Assembly (NCBI GenBank): GCA_030549335.1
Contig: CM060192.1
Coordinates: 24,556,157 to 24,620,156 of the forward strand
Length of the DNA stretch: 64,000 nt
Origin: Pontederia crassipes
Lineage: Eukaryota; Streptophyta; Magnoliopsida; Commelinales; Pontederiaceae
Reading direction: 5' to 3'
Shown here: one piece after another, positions 47,726 through 59,058 of the stretch
How the letters are laid out: every line of letters begins with the position of its first letter
How positions within the stretch are numbered: position 1 is the stretch's first letter
Notes under the pieces: model-generated
What the model saw: the letters and a program-made list of their open reading frames with translations, nothing else
What the model was told of the DNA's origin: nothing
The model's database searches: none
Program-made: the position numbers and the translations under genes

Positions 47726-48891
47726 TGTAGGATCAAAAGCACCAAGAGGGAGTGAATTGGTGTATAAAATTTTAATCACGTATTTTAAAACTATTTTTGT
47801 TAAAATCGTTAAAAATGATCACAAGCAAGAATATAATAATGGAGTAAAATTAAGAGAGAAAATGCAAACACAAGAGGCACGATGTGTTGACGATGTTCGA
47901 CCTAATAACTTGGCCTACGTCCCCACTCCGATTTCTCGTCCTCGATATCGTCGTAGATTCACTAGCTTTCTCTTTTTTGTAGGGAGAGAAACAATCCCTT
48001 TTATACTACTTGTCTTCTTCTTTGCTCAAGAGGTAAGCCACACCTCTTTTTATAATGAGCTATCAATTTCACTAGATCATAGTACAATGATTCCCTCCAA
48101 CTTTCTTCTTTTACAAAATATGCTCACACTCAAAACTAGAAGAGAAATGGATGAATTTGCAACTTGAACTCAATAAAATGTTTTGGACTCGAAAGTAGCT
48201 TTAATGACCTTCCTTCAAGCTTTGGCACTCCTTTTATAGGTTTCTCAATGTTCAATACGTCCAAAAACTTTTGCAAAAGGTATATTTTAAAACATAGTCA
48301 TTATTGGTCATTTCAGACTGGACCGTCGATCGCTGCTCTGGTCGATCGATCGATCAATACAATCGTTGCTTTATTTTCCCTTTGTCTCTTCTAACGACTG
48401 GCCCTTCAACTGATCCTTGTGTCCACTAGGCGGTCGATCTGTGAAACGACCGATCCCTTGACCGTCACATTCGCGACATGCTTCAAATCATTGTTTCCAA
48501 TGGATGGTTGACCGATGAAACGATCGGTCCTTCGACCGTCACAGTCACGACATTCTTCAAATTATTCTCTTCTAGTAGGCGGTCGACCGGTGAGACAATC
48601 GGACCAACGACCGTGGATTTGACTTCTGCATTGATCAGTCGATTGATGTGATGATCGGTCTGATGACCAACATACATTCGACAATTTTTCTTTGATATCA
48701 ATCAGTCGATCCATATGACCGGTTGACAGGATAATATATAAAAAAAATCTTTTTAATTTTTAACTTTACGATTTCTTCTACACATTTTTCTCTTATACTT
48801 GCACAATCATTACTCAAGCATAGATTAGTAACTTTTATGTCCAATTAAATTTATTATCATCAAAACTTAAAACGAAATATAGGATTCAATA
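47726..48891 (-). mobile_element. Solo LTR R8 of SIRE type
   Basis: Plus-strand start TGTAGGATCAAAAGCACC is the complement of the 3' end of the element E LTR, and the end ATAGGATTCAATA is the complement of its start, so it lies on the minus strand. The flanks ATTCT (47721-47725) and ATTTT (48892-48896) agree at 4 of 5 bases. At 1166 bases it is longer than the 813-base LTR of E, partly through a tandem array at 48429-48650. Confidence 0.9.
48429..48650 (-). repeat. Tandem repeat of about 74 bases in R8, three units
   Basis: Units begin near 48429, 48502 and 48577. Each has GGTCGAYC or GGTTGACC, then GAAACGAYCG-like text, then CGACCGTCACA in the first two and CGACCGTGGAT in the third, and the first two also share GCGACAT or ACGACAT and TTCAAATYATT. 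Confidence 0.85.
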
Positions 48892-49331
48892 ATTTTGTCT
48901 CGTCGCTCTAGAACGTTCGACCGAAACTCTTTTGGTCGCCTGTTTTGAAGGTCCAAAAGTCTCAAAATTTGACAAATGCCAAGTCGGCCAATTCAGTCAT
49001 CTAAACCCCGTCCAATGGTCGTTCGAATAGGTTTTAGACATCCAATTTAAAAAGTCCATTTTCTCATACATCAGTGGACATTAACGTCCGCATGTTGTAT
49101 TATTTTCTCAGCCATTGTTGTATTATTTTCTCAGGCATTAGCGAACGTTAAAGTCCAAGTTTTGGCTCATATGTATAGATCTTAGAATGTGTAAGCCATA
49201 GGTTGGCTAAAATGTCTAAGTGTAAAGTTCATGTGCAATCATCATGAAGTGTCACTGAGCCTAAAGGTACATATTTTCTTATGATTAGTTCATGCTAACT
49301 ACGTTCTATGATGATTTGAATGTGGATGTAG

Positions 49332-49775
49332 ATGCCTCCACGACATGCAATTGCAAATGAGGATGGTGAAAAAAATGCTTTCCTTGATGGATTGATCTGG
49401 GCAGCAAGCAATGTTTCAAGTAACAATGGGCCAGAATACTCCATTGAAATATTTCTAAGGCTTGACCCTCTAAGGTTTAATGGGGAGGGGGAGTCGAAAA
49501 GGACTGAAGCATGGCTTGGAGAGATAGGGAACATTCTCAAGAAGGTTATGGAGTGTCCCGAGGACTGCATGGTGATGTAGGCCACCCATCGTTTTAGTGG
49601 CCAAGCAAAGATGTGGTGGAAGTCCATTTTGAAGACCACCTATGAGCACGTGGAGGATGTAGCATGGGAAAGTTTTATAGAAGCATTTGAAACTCGCTTC
49701 TATTCGAACTATGTCAAAGAGAAAAAGAGGGATGAGTTCCTCAATCTCACCCAAGACAATATGATCGTGGATTAG
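49332..49775 (+). pseudogene. Ty3-gypsy gag, N-terminal part (element F)
   Basis: From the ATG at 49332 the frame reads MPPRHAIANEDGEKNAFLDG and later PLRFNGEGESKRTEAWLGEI, the gag core with the typical W-L segment. After a stop near 49577 the same frame continues ATHRFSGQAKMWWKSILKTT, then FIEAFETRFYSNYVKEKKR and DEFLNLTQDNMIVD. These are standard gag landmarks (A-x-WW, F-x-x-F-x3-Y, E-F-L-x-L). The sequence then breaks off inside gag and switches to pol. Confidence 0.85.
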
Positions 49776-50366
49776 ACAAAAGTAGAAGTGGTGACAAATT
49801 AGAATAAACCCAAGAATATGACCGAGATTAGAAGCTTCTTATGACTAGTCGGATATTATAAAAGATTCATACAAGATTTCTCCAAGATAGCTGCACCAAT
49901 GACAAAGTTGACAAGGAAAGACGAGGAGTTCATTTGGTCACAAGCATGTGAAGCAAATTTCTAAGAGCTCAAGAGAAGACTCACAATGACGCTAATTATA
50001 GTCATTCCTTCTAAGAATGGCGGTTATGTTGATGCTTGTGGCACGAGATTAAGTTGTGTACTTATGCAATATGGCAAAGTAGTGGCATATACTTCTCGAC
50101 AATTGAAGAAGTATGAGGTCAACTACCCAACTCATGATCTAGAGTTAGAGGCAGTGGTATTCGCATTGAAGATATGTCGTCATTACTTGTATGGTGAAGA
50201 CTTTGAAGAGTACATAGATCACAAGAGCTTGAAGTATATATTCTCATAAAAGGAGTTGAACGTGCGACAAAGAAGATGACTTAAATTTCTTAAGAACTAT
50301 GAGTTCGCTATATTGTACCATCCAAGAAAAGCCAATGTAGTAGCCGATGCATTAAGCCACAAGTGA
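49776..50366 (+). pseudogene. Ty3-gypsy RT tail and RNase H, inserted within gag (element F)
   Basis: The segment opens with the RT-RNase H connection (NKPKNMTEIRSFL, VGYYKRFIQDFSKIAAP). It then has RNase H landmarks: [20 protein letters not shown] with the first Asp, [16 protein letters not shown] with the Glu, and [14 protein letters not shown] with the second Asp. The end is NVVADALSHK. Several stops separate these. Directly before it is gag and directly after it, past a short spacer, is gag again, so the natural order is broken. Confidence 0.85.
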
Positions 50367-50494
50367 GAAGGATCACTTCGTTGCTTAAGAGTTCACAAGT
50401 GGAACCTTGTGGAAAGCATTGTACAATGGGCTCTAGATATTTGTGGCCGAATGATCATATGCATGGCCCATCGTGTGATTGGATCAAGTTTAGT

Positions 50495-51130
50495 AGGAAG
50501 GATCGAAGCTCAAAGAAAGGACCCGAAATATGCAAGGATGATCAATGTTTGTCAAAGAGAAAGAATCCACTTCAAGTATGAGAGAGCAGAAGCAAGAGGA
50601 GTTTCTTAACTTTCAACAAGGCGATATGTCGGTGAATGGATACGCGATCATGTGGTAATTCCAACTCAAAAAGTATTGCACATTAGTGAAGACAGAAAGA
50701 TTGAGAGTAAATCACTTTGCGAAAGGACTCAAATCCGAATTGAAGGCTAGGATGATGTGTGAAGCTTCTGAGACAATGGGTAAAGCAAGTGAGCTAGTCG
50801 TTGAACTAAAAAAGAAACTCAAACATGGTGTCAAGGGCCCAAATGGCAAATTATCAAAGAAAATTATTAAGCAAGGAAAATAGAAGGAGGGATGACCCCT
50901 ACATGTCTCACAGGAAAGGAAAATCATTAAAAGGGAAGAAACAATGACACCATTGCGGGAAGTTTCATCCGGCCGTATGTCGCTTGAAAATCAAGGTGTG
51001 CTTACAATGCAAAAAGAATGGGACATTACATGAAAAATTGTCCGGAGAGAAATGGTGTCAACTTCCCAAGAATGTCAAGACAAGTTCACGTCATGCAAGT
51101 TGAAGAAGCTCACAAGCCCCGGATATGATC
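50495..51130 (+). pseudogene. Ty3-gypsy gag, C-terminal part with zinc knuckle (element F)
   Basis: It begins around the same gag position where the first piece stops: EFLNFQQGDMSVNGYAIMW-like text near 50600-50660. It continues LRVNHFAKGLKSELKARMM and ASELVVELKKKLKHG, with a lysine-rich stretch. Near 50955-51045 come a gag C-terminal segment and the zinc knuckle, which starts CLQCKKNG and is completed only after a one-base shift (HYMKNCP). No protease follows; the text to 51720 is not recognised. Confidence 0.78.
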
Positions 51131-51720
51131 TAAGGTAATCGTCGTTTAATGATTAATTAACCTTATCAATTATAGTGTATGTGCATGATGGACATACGAA
51201 TCAATTGGAAGGTTAAGAGGAACACTTCAAGGTAGGGCATGTAATAGTAGTTCCTAACTTAGAAAGTTAAGGAAGATGACCATAATTGTGATGGTAAATG
51301 TATGAAACAAATTAGAATGGTTCGACTTAGGTTGGTAGGACCTAAATGATGGCAGGAAATGATCAAAGCCTCAAGCCATGTAGTTTGATGCTTGAATAAA
51401 TTAGATTAAGGATTAGAGTTGCACAACGGAAGCGTGGCGCAATACAATCTCAATTTCATAAGAATTGATTAAAACTCTAGATTAATTGGAATATTGAAAT
51501 AACAAGTTATGTTGATCACCTTGTGAAGACTAATTTTCAAAGCCGTTAAAGTAAGACTGCCAAGAATGTGCATTGGAAGTCAAAAGTGGAGAAATCATGT
51601 TAGTGTACACGAGGAGCGAAAGATAAATGGAATAACGATAATGAAAATATGTATTTTTTAAGATTTTATAAAATTTAAGAATGAATTTTATTTTAAAGGA
51701 AATATATTGCAATATTATAA
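51131..51720. other. Interval in element F, nothing recognised
   Basis: AT-rich, no coding motif. It may be a rearranged part of the element F interior or the start of its right arm. Confidence 0.4.
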
Positions 51721-52192
51721 AAAATAAATAAATAAATCTAATACTAGTTAAGATCCAATTTGAAAGCCCACTACCCTAATAAACCCCCAAAATCCAAACA
51801 TAAGTACCCCAATATACCCTAAATCACATACCTCTCTCTTTTCTTTCCTCACACTCCAGCCTCTTTTCTTTCCTCACACTCCAGCCGACAGCCTCTCTCA
51901 CCTTCCCTCCCTCCCTCGAATCTTGGTAGCACTATGCCCCCACTTCACCCCACCCACTCCAAGAGGCAGTCCAACACAGCAATGAAGCCCCACTCAGCTA
52001 CAATAGCCTACACTCGTCCTCTCTCTCCATCTCACCTACTCCCTCCTCACACAAGCAACCATGAAGTGACAACAACCCACCTTAGTTCTCTCTCCCCCCT
52101 ACAACCCTTGCCTACTATCTCCCCTTCTTATGCACAATCAGCATCTAGACAGCAGTAGCTACAAGGAGGAAGAGGGGAACTTGAGGGGCCGA

Positions 52193-53888
52193 TGATGTGA
52201 GAATTGATAACAATTAAATGCTAGTAAGTGCACTAGTCGTTCAAAAAATAAAGTGTAAGAGTGGAGTGTCGAACTCACGAGGAATTAACTTATTTAACTA
52301 AACTAATTTTAGATGCTAATAGGTGACGGCATAAAGTTTGAGTAAAAGAATACAGAAAATAAAATAACAGAAAAATAAAGACTAAAACTAATGATGTGTG
52401 GGTCCTTAGGATGATCTATAATGATAGGAACAGTCTGTAATTTTCTATAAAATCAAATATAAGCATTAAGTTCAGGTTTAACTTTTAGACGGATTAAAGA
52501 CACTAAACATATGATCTCCCGCACGAGTAAATCAACTATCTTAATAATATAAAAGTATTCCGCACAGATATACATTCAGTTATATTGAACTTAAGATGCA
52601 ATGTGTTGTAATCCCTATACTACAGAATCGTCTGCACGAGTCAATTCATGCAAACCGCATAATCTAATATGCCGCATGGTTTCTACTAGATTATGACATG
52701 GATTGCTTCAACATAAAGTTAAGAATTGATTCGAACAGAAAATGATGAATTAAAAATTGATCACACTACATAGTCAATAATCTAGAAATCATTAAATCCC
52801 AAAGAAAAGCATTATGCATAGCAAACATGTTCATAAAAACTAAAATAATTATTTGATTAATTAGAAATAAAATTTGTTCATACATTAAACTCTTGGAACT
52901 AAAACTAAATGATAAAATGAAAACTAATAATCATGGATGTTAAAATAGATAAATTAAATATGAAAATATAAAATATCATCCCAACAATATGTAAAACAAA
53001 GAATACTCTTCAGAAACAACGATGGAACCGCTGCACAATCCTTGCACGAGTCTATTGTGCAAAATTCTTCTCCTTTGTTCTTCAGAAGTTCTCCTTCGTT
53101 CTTAGCTTGAAGGATTCGGTTGCAGACCTTAGTATGATCTCTTTTAGTTGTAGAAGTTCTCTATTTATATGGGTTTGAGTTTCCATATGATCGGAGAAGA
53201 AACAGAAATATTTCTATTTGAAATAAGGAAAATTCGGATCTGAATTAATTCTAAAATTTTGACCTTATCAAACTCGGAAATTTGGGCTATAATATATTTT
53301 CAAATCATCCTAAGATCATATAATATGAGTAGGAATCCTTGTGCACTTCAAATTCTTCCAAAAATCCATCCAAAACTCGAATCTGGGCTTCATCACGACA
53401 TGTTATGGTGATTTAACGGCCTAAACAGTGTTCAAATTACATTAGCAATGAATTTTCACGACCTGTAAGATGATTTTCACAGCCCTTACAGTGTTAAAAT
53501 AGTGGATTTCACGACCTGTCTGGTCACGGCCATGACTCGGGGTAGCTTTCTGCTTCGAAAAATTGATTTTAACAACTGAAAACGAGTTTCACGGGGCTGT
53601 TATATGGCCCGTTAAAATTCCTTCACGGCCCATGACAGCCCATCTCAACACTACGCAACTATCTTATTTTTCACTTTTTGACTCCGTTTGAACTCCGATT
53701 TGAGCACAGTTTTCTCCGTTAGCTTCATAATTCAGTTTTTCTTCTTTCCAGATAATAAAATAATGGGTAGATTTTTATTTTTGTAAAATTAATATAAATA
53801 AGCTCATAAAATGATGCATGCGATAAGAAAATGAATCGAAATGAGATTAAATGCATGGCTAAATATATGTTGTATTTTACATGCATCA
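52193..53888 (-). repeat. 3' LTR of element G (R6)
   Basis: Plus-strand ends are TGATGTGAGAATTGATAAC and TTACATGCATCA, 1696 bases. The block GCTAGTAAGTGCACTAGTCG and CGAACTCACGAGGAATTAAC near the left end is shared with 58135-58205. At 53390-53650 it carries many TTCACGGCCCRTRA variants, as in R3. Confidence 0.9.
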
Positions 53889-53890
53889 AA

Positions 53891-53904
53891 CTCCCCCCAA
53901 GCTT
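53891..53904 (-). other. Polypurine tract of element G
   Basis: The minus strand reads AAGCTTGGGGGGAG two bases before the LTR start. A second copy of the same motif (CTCCCCCAAGCTT on the plus strand) lies inside at 54843-54855, also followed by GTCCTCAA and ATGTT. Confidence 0.85.
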
Positions 53905-56900
53905 AGATATTTGTTTGTCCTCAAGCAATGTTCAAGACAAAGCTCCAACCAAGAAGGTCAATCATCGCTTCCAACCTATTAGTCAACTACTTTTCTTAGT
54001 ATTAGATTTTATACATCAATCGCCAAAGTATCCCTCCATCATTCCACTAACTCAGTCTGTTGAATTTTTGAATATTAGACATATTTAAACTCATCCAAGT
54101 TTAGCTCATGCAAAAAAAAAACATACAATCTATCAAATAAGAGTTTCAATGTTGAACACATGAGTGTATACTGAGCTCCTGTATTTTCACTTTAAAACTT
54201 TTGATATTTTCATTCACTCTTTTTTCTTTTGTTGATTTGGTACTTATGTGCTTCTCCATATTACACAAGATGATTTATGTAACGGGCTTTCAATCGACAG
54301 ATCTCAGAATAGTTGTCCTTAAGTCGTCAGACAAGAATCTCTTACGAATCTAATCACCCGAACACACCAAGGTTCCGGATAACACTTTTGTACTTCTATA
54401 TTTTGTTTTGTTGGGGTTCAACTAACCCACCTTTATCTTTTTCCACATGTTTTTTTTACTATAAGCTCAATAAACACTTAAATGTTTAACAAAGAGGCAA
54501 TTATTATCAAGACCGAAGAAAAATAAAAAAAAGAGTATGAACAAGAATATGTCTACTTAGCAACATTCATTGTTCTACTTAGCAACATTCACATTCCAAA
54601 TACCAAATACCAATGCGATAAATGATAAAATAATAGTGCTTCAAATTTCGTCAATTAGTAGGATGTCCTTGAATAATGTTTGAAAATAAGAAAAATATTA
54701 AGAGAAAGAATGATATAAAATTTTTTATTTTTAGATTTTTGAGATGATGTAAATCAAATATACAAATAATAGATAAAACATGATAAGAGCGTATGCATAT
54801 ATTGCAATATAAGATGATAGGCATGATGCATGAAAATGCAAACTCCCCCAAGCTTGAACTCAACACTGTCCTCAATGTTAAAAATCAAATATGTAGGAAA
54901 ATAAATATATGATAATGAAAAATATAAACATAGAAAAGAAAGCGAAATAACCTGACGTGAAAGTTGTAGGAAGAAGCCACGAAGAATCTATAGTATTCTT
55001 GTTTGTTAGAAATTTGGCTACTTTTTTTTCAATTTTGCGGAGGCAATTTTGCTTTTTCTATCTTCCTTCCTCTTTTTTTCTTTTTTTTTTTTGTTTTCTT
55101 CCATCTCATTACGGGTCAGGAAGAGCATCTAACGGCCCATGAGGTAATGTTATCGGGTCATATTGAAGAGCTCACGGGCCTTCTATGCAATTTAACGAGT
55201 CATCAGATGCAAATCATGGCTCTAGCAGTGGTGATGTCGAAGAGGCACAGATGTCACGGGATGTGATAGCTTTCTCACGCCTTCGGTAGATGCTCACAGG
55301 TCATGAAGATCCAGTTACGACCCATTATGAGTTGTCTTCTTCCTTGTTCACTCTGTGCTCGCCGAATTTTTTGAAGGAGTTGAGCAGTAACACCGAAGAA
55401 GCGAATGGAGGTCAATGTCGGAGGGAGAGCTCTGACATGTCACCAAAATGGTTAAATACGACCAGTTTCACCGAGACACTGGGCAGTGGCTAGCGGTGAT
55501 GTTGTTAGGATTGGTCGGCGGCGGGATGTCCACAGTCGTCATGCATAATGCCGAAAAGAGGGCAATCGGTGATGTGTGCCAAATTGGCAACGATTGAGTC
55601 CATACGATGAGGAATTATTGGTGCGTCGTGGTTGTCATCGTCGATGTACCCGGTGTGTTGATCGAATTTGATGGCAGACGCTTGTCAGAAGTGAAGAAGA
55701 TTACTGTTGATGAAGAACACTACTGCTAATATTGTCATGAGCGGTGTGTAACGGACTTGCAAACAACTATTAATCATAAAATAACTACCTGTAAAATATA
55801 ATAACTCGTGAAATAACCCTTGAGTGATGTGTATGCTTAACCCTAATCTTACAGGTGGTGACAAGGTTGTTATCACCCATAATGCTAACATGCGCAAAGT
55901 ATAAAGCATTTTGAGACCCATTTTAATCCACCTAAGTCTCGTGAAGATGTTGCAATTTCATTAATACCCAATGTGAGAACTGTGAAAGTGCGATTACCAC
56001 CCGTTATGATTGGTAACAAACTGGATAAACTACTGTGAAGTGCGTGATATTTTGATTACGGCTCGTGAAAACTACAACTAAGTAAAAATGTGCAGGAAGT
56101 AACGAGACGTTATGAGCTTAACGACCCATGAGATATTCGTAGATATGGGCAATGGTGCATTACGGGTCATGTTGAAATCAATCAAGCTATAAATCAGAGT
56201 GTTTAGGAGTATCGACTGGCTCAACAACAACTTACGGGCCGTTATTAGACTATTACGACTCGTAAGCTCAAATTCCCTAATTACACCTACTGTGATATAC
56301 GTGATAAGTGATTAATGGCCCATGACAGACCGACTTAATAAAATGAAGTTGATTATAATATCATTACTTTCGTGATAAGAATGTTACGAGCCGTGAAGAT
56401 CAAATGTTCGGCATATATGCCGTTGTGATATCCGTTACATGAATGTTACGCCATGTGAAACAAGTATGCAAGGCATTGTGGGGCATGTTACGGGTCGTGA
56501 TGAAGGGCTTACGGCTCGTGAAATATGAACTACATTGAATAATGTCAACATAATGCCCCGTGAGAATTTAATAATAGCCCGTGAAGAAAGAAAATTTTTA
56601 TAGTTTAATAAAATTTAGCTTGTGACATGCAGACCTATTAAAAATAATAATAAAATTAAAATGATAGAAGGAAACTAAAGAGACTAAGCAATTAAGATTA
56701 ACAAACTAACTAATCTAACAATAACTAAGTTTATCTAAACTAAATTATGTGAAAGATCTAAACTATAAGTTTAAGGATTGAAAATGAGTAATTCTAAGTT
56801 TAAAGTCGCTAGCTCGACTTTGATATAGCATATGCTGAGACTAAAATAAGATAATAAATCACTCAAATAAATAATTAAGGAATTAAGGAACAATCTCACT

Positions 56901-58089
56901 GAGATTATTTAATGTGATCGTGACGTTCGATGTGGTGTGACTCAACGCATGTAGTGGTGAATGACGCCCAATGTCTCCACCCTTGTGTCATCGTCCAGTG
57001 GTGGAGATTTTTCAAGTACAACAACGTTCGTATATTGAAGTTAGAAGTTGTGTTGCTGATTAACATGAATAGTTGAATGATTTTTGGGTCCCTACTGGAC
57101 TGAAGTAGTTGGTGTTTTTTATATCGGTGATGTGCTTCTTTGTTTCCCTTGATTTGCTATTATTTTGTAGTAGTCGAAGAGGTCTCTATTGATGTTAGTG
57201 ATGTTTTTTCTCCCCTTAGTGATATATGAATTTGCATAGTTGTGGTCGCCAATGTTGATGGTAATGAAATCGCTGTTGGAGACGAAGTTTATGTAATAAG
57301 GACCTCTGAAGGCTAACTCCTCCTTCGTACTTGTCCATCTTCAATGAAGTATTCACTTGTCTCCTTTACATGTCATTGCGTATTTGCTGTCTTTGCTGAA
57401 GACTTTGTTCTTGGATGCCCTCTTCTTTGATATGAATGTTGGTGGTGGCATGGACACATGATGATTGTTGGGCTCTCGTCAATGTGCTTTGGAGATTTAG
57501 ATTTTAGAGAAGTCAATTGCATGCAACTTTGCTTTCGGCGCAGCAAACTTGAACTTTTCGTCGAAGAGTCGAAGAGAGTCGCCTACTTCAATTTGCTTCT
57601 AAATTTGTGTTAATTGAGCCGCCAAAGTTTGAATGTTTTGATCTTACATTTGAAGCTTCTTTTCAATTGTTGTAATAAGTTGACCCATCATCCTTTCAAG
57701 GTTAACTTTTGGCTCAACAGAAGATTTCGATTTGAAAAAAGTTATAACATGCTCCTGCGTCTCCTCACTTCGATGTCGTAGATTTGAAAGTTATCTCTCC
57801 AGATTGTCGATTTGATAACTTTGTGTAGAGAGTTGCTTCAGTAAAGAACTCAATTTGCTTGTAACAATGCTTTTCTAGGTCCATGAAGAAGTCTTTGTGT
57901 GGAACTTTATGTTGTTGGACGTTTTGTTCTTTCCAATTGAGGATGTATTGATATGAGTGTGATAGTTGATTCATGTACGAAAAATGTAAACTTGAAAATT
58001 TTATACAACTAAAAGAACAAATGAAAGCAAAAGAAAAATAAAGTCTCAAAATAGCATAAAATAAACATAGTAAGTAAAGAATAATTCTT
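53905..58089 (-). other. Non-coding interior of element G
   Basis: No gag or pol motif was found. At 55100-56580 the text is dense in variants of TTACGGGYCGTGAA and TAACGGCCCATGA, more than twenty by eye. At 57500-57960 there is a stretch with possible coiled-coil-like minus-strand codons, but it is not recognised. Confidence 0.55.
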
Positions 58090-58102
58090 CGGCAACGGCG
58101 CC
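58090..58102 (-). other. Primer binding site, tRNA-Asp type (element G)
   Basis: The minus strand reads TGGCGCCGTTGCC, complementary to the last 13 bases of plant tRNA-Asp. Seven bases separate it from the LTR edge at 58110. Confidence 0.88.
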
Positions 58103-58109
58103 AAAAACT

Positions 58110-59058
58110 TAATACAAGAATTGATAACAATTAAATGCTAGTAAGTGCACTAGTCGCTCAAGTAATAAAGTATAAGAGTAGAGTATCGAACCCACGAGGA
58201 ATTAACTTACTTAACTAGACTAATTTTAGAGGCTAATAAGAGTCGACATAAAGTTTGGATAAAAGAGTGCAGAAAATAAAATAACAAAAAATAAAGACTA
58301 AAACTAATGATGCGCAAGTTCTCAAAATGATCTATAATGATAGGAACAATATGTAATTTTTTATAAAATCAAGTATAAGCATTAAGTTCATATTTAACTT
58401 GTAGATGAATTACGGACACTAAAAATATGATCTCCCGCACGGATAAATTAATTATCTTAATAATTTGAAAGTATTCCGCACGGATGTCTTCAATTATATT
58501 TAACTTAAAATGCAATGCGCTGTAATTTTTATACTACAAAATAGTCCGCAAAAATCAATTACCGTATAATCTAATATGCCGCATAATTTCAACTAAATTA
58601 CGACATGCATTGTTTTAACATAAAGTTAAGAATAAATTCGAACAGAAAATGATGAATTAAAAATTGATCACACTACACCGTCCATAATATAGAAATTATT
58701 AAATCCCGAAGAAAAGTATTACGCATAGCAATCATGTTCATAAAAACTAAATTAATTATTTGATTAATCAAAAATAAAAAATTGTTCATACATTAAACTC
58801 TTGCAACTAAAATTTAACGATAAAATAAAAATTAATTATCTTGGATGTTAAAATAAATAGATTAAAAATAAAAAACTAAAATATCATTCCAACAATATGT
58901 AGCACAAAGACTACTTTTCAAAAACAAAAATGAAATAGCTACACAATCCTCGCAAGTCCACTACGCAAAATTCTTCTCATTTATTCTTCAAAAGTGCTCC
59001 TTCGTTCTTGACTTGAAGAATTCGATCGCAAACCCTAGCATGATCGCTTCTAACATTT
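58110..59058 (-). repeat. 5' LTR of element G, truncated
   Basis: It aligns with 52193-53150 base by base with many transitions (TAATACAAGAATTG against TGATGTGAGAATTG at the edge). The match ends near 59058, after CTAGCATGATCGCTTCTAAC. The upstream half of this LTR is gone. Confidence 0.85.

Larger units (their letters stand above)
46880..49325 (+). repeat. Left LTR-like arm and leader of element F, interrupted by R8
   Basis: The shared part ends near 47245, where the right arm is cut by element G. The rest (47246-47725 and 48897-49325) has no known motif and no coding sequence. The gag ATG region starts right after. A pyrimidine-rich stretch at 46930-47170 may be the promoter side. Confidence 0.5.
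46880..52192 (+). mobile_element. Element F: rearranged Ty3-gypsy element between two LTR-like arms
   Basis: Two arms, 46880-47245 and 51720-52192, share long blocks in the same order: CACCCACTACAAGAGGCAG, ACACAGCAATGAA, CAACCATGAAGTGACAAC, CTAGAAGGAGGAAGAGG-like text and ACTTGAGGGGCC. They are probably LTRs. Between them are gag and RNase H pieces in the wrong order. The right arm stops exactly where element G begins (GGGGCCGA at 52192); the left arm continues GGGGCCGGCAGG. No primer site or clean LTR edges were found, so the limits are approximate. Confidence 0.6.
52193..59058 (-). mobile_element. Element G: non-coding LTR element (LARD-like), tRNA-Asp primer site
   Basis: On the minus strand the order is 5' LTR (58110 to about 59058, truncated), primer site, 4.2-kb interior, polypurine tract, 3' LTR (52193-53888). 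The LTRs belong to the TGATGC family, close to R3. The interior shows no gag or pol motif in any frame, so it is non-autonomous; size and structure fit a large retrotransposon derivative. It sits in the right arm of element F. The right side was lost together with the rest of that arm, so no target duplication remains. Confidence 0.82.

Noticed and set aside
54651-54875. Hydrophobic minus-strand frame of 74 codons in element G
   Set aside because: AT-rich DNA commonly gives phenylalanine- and isoleucine-rich frames; it has no motif, and part of it overlaps the second polypurine-like tract.
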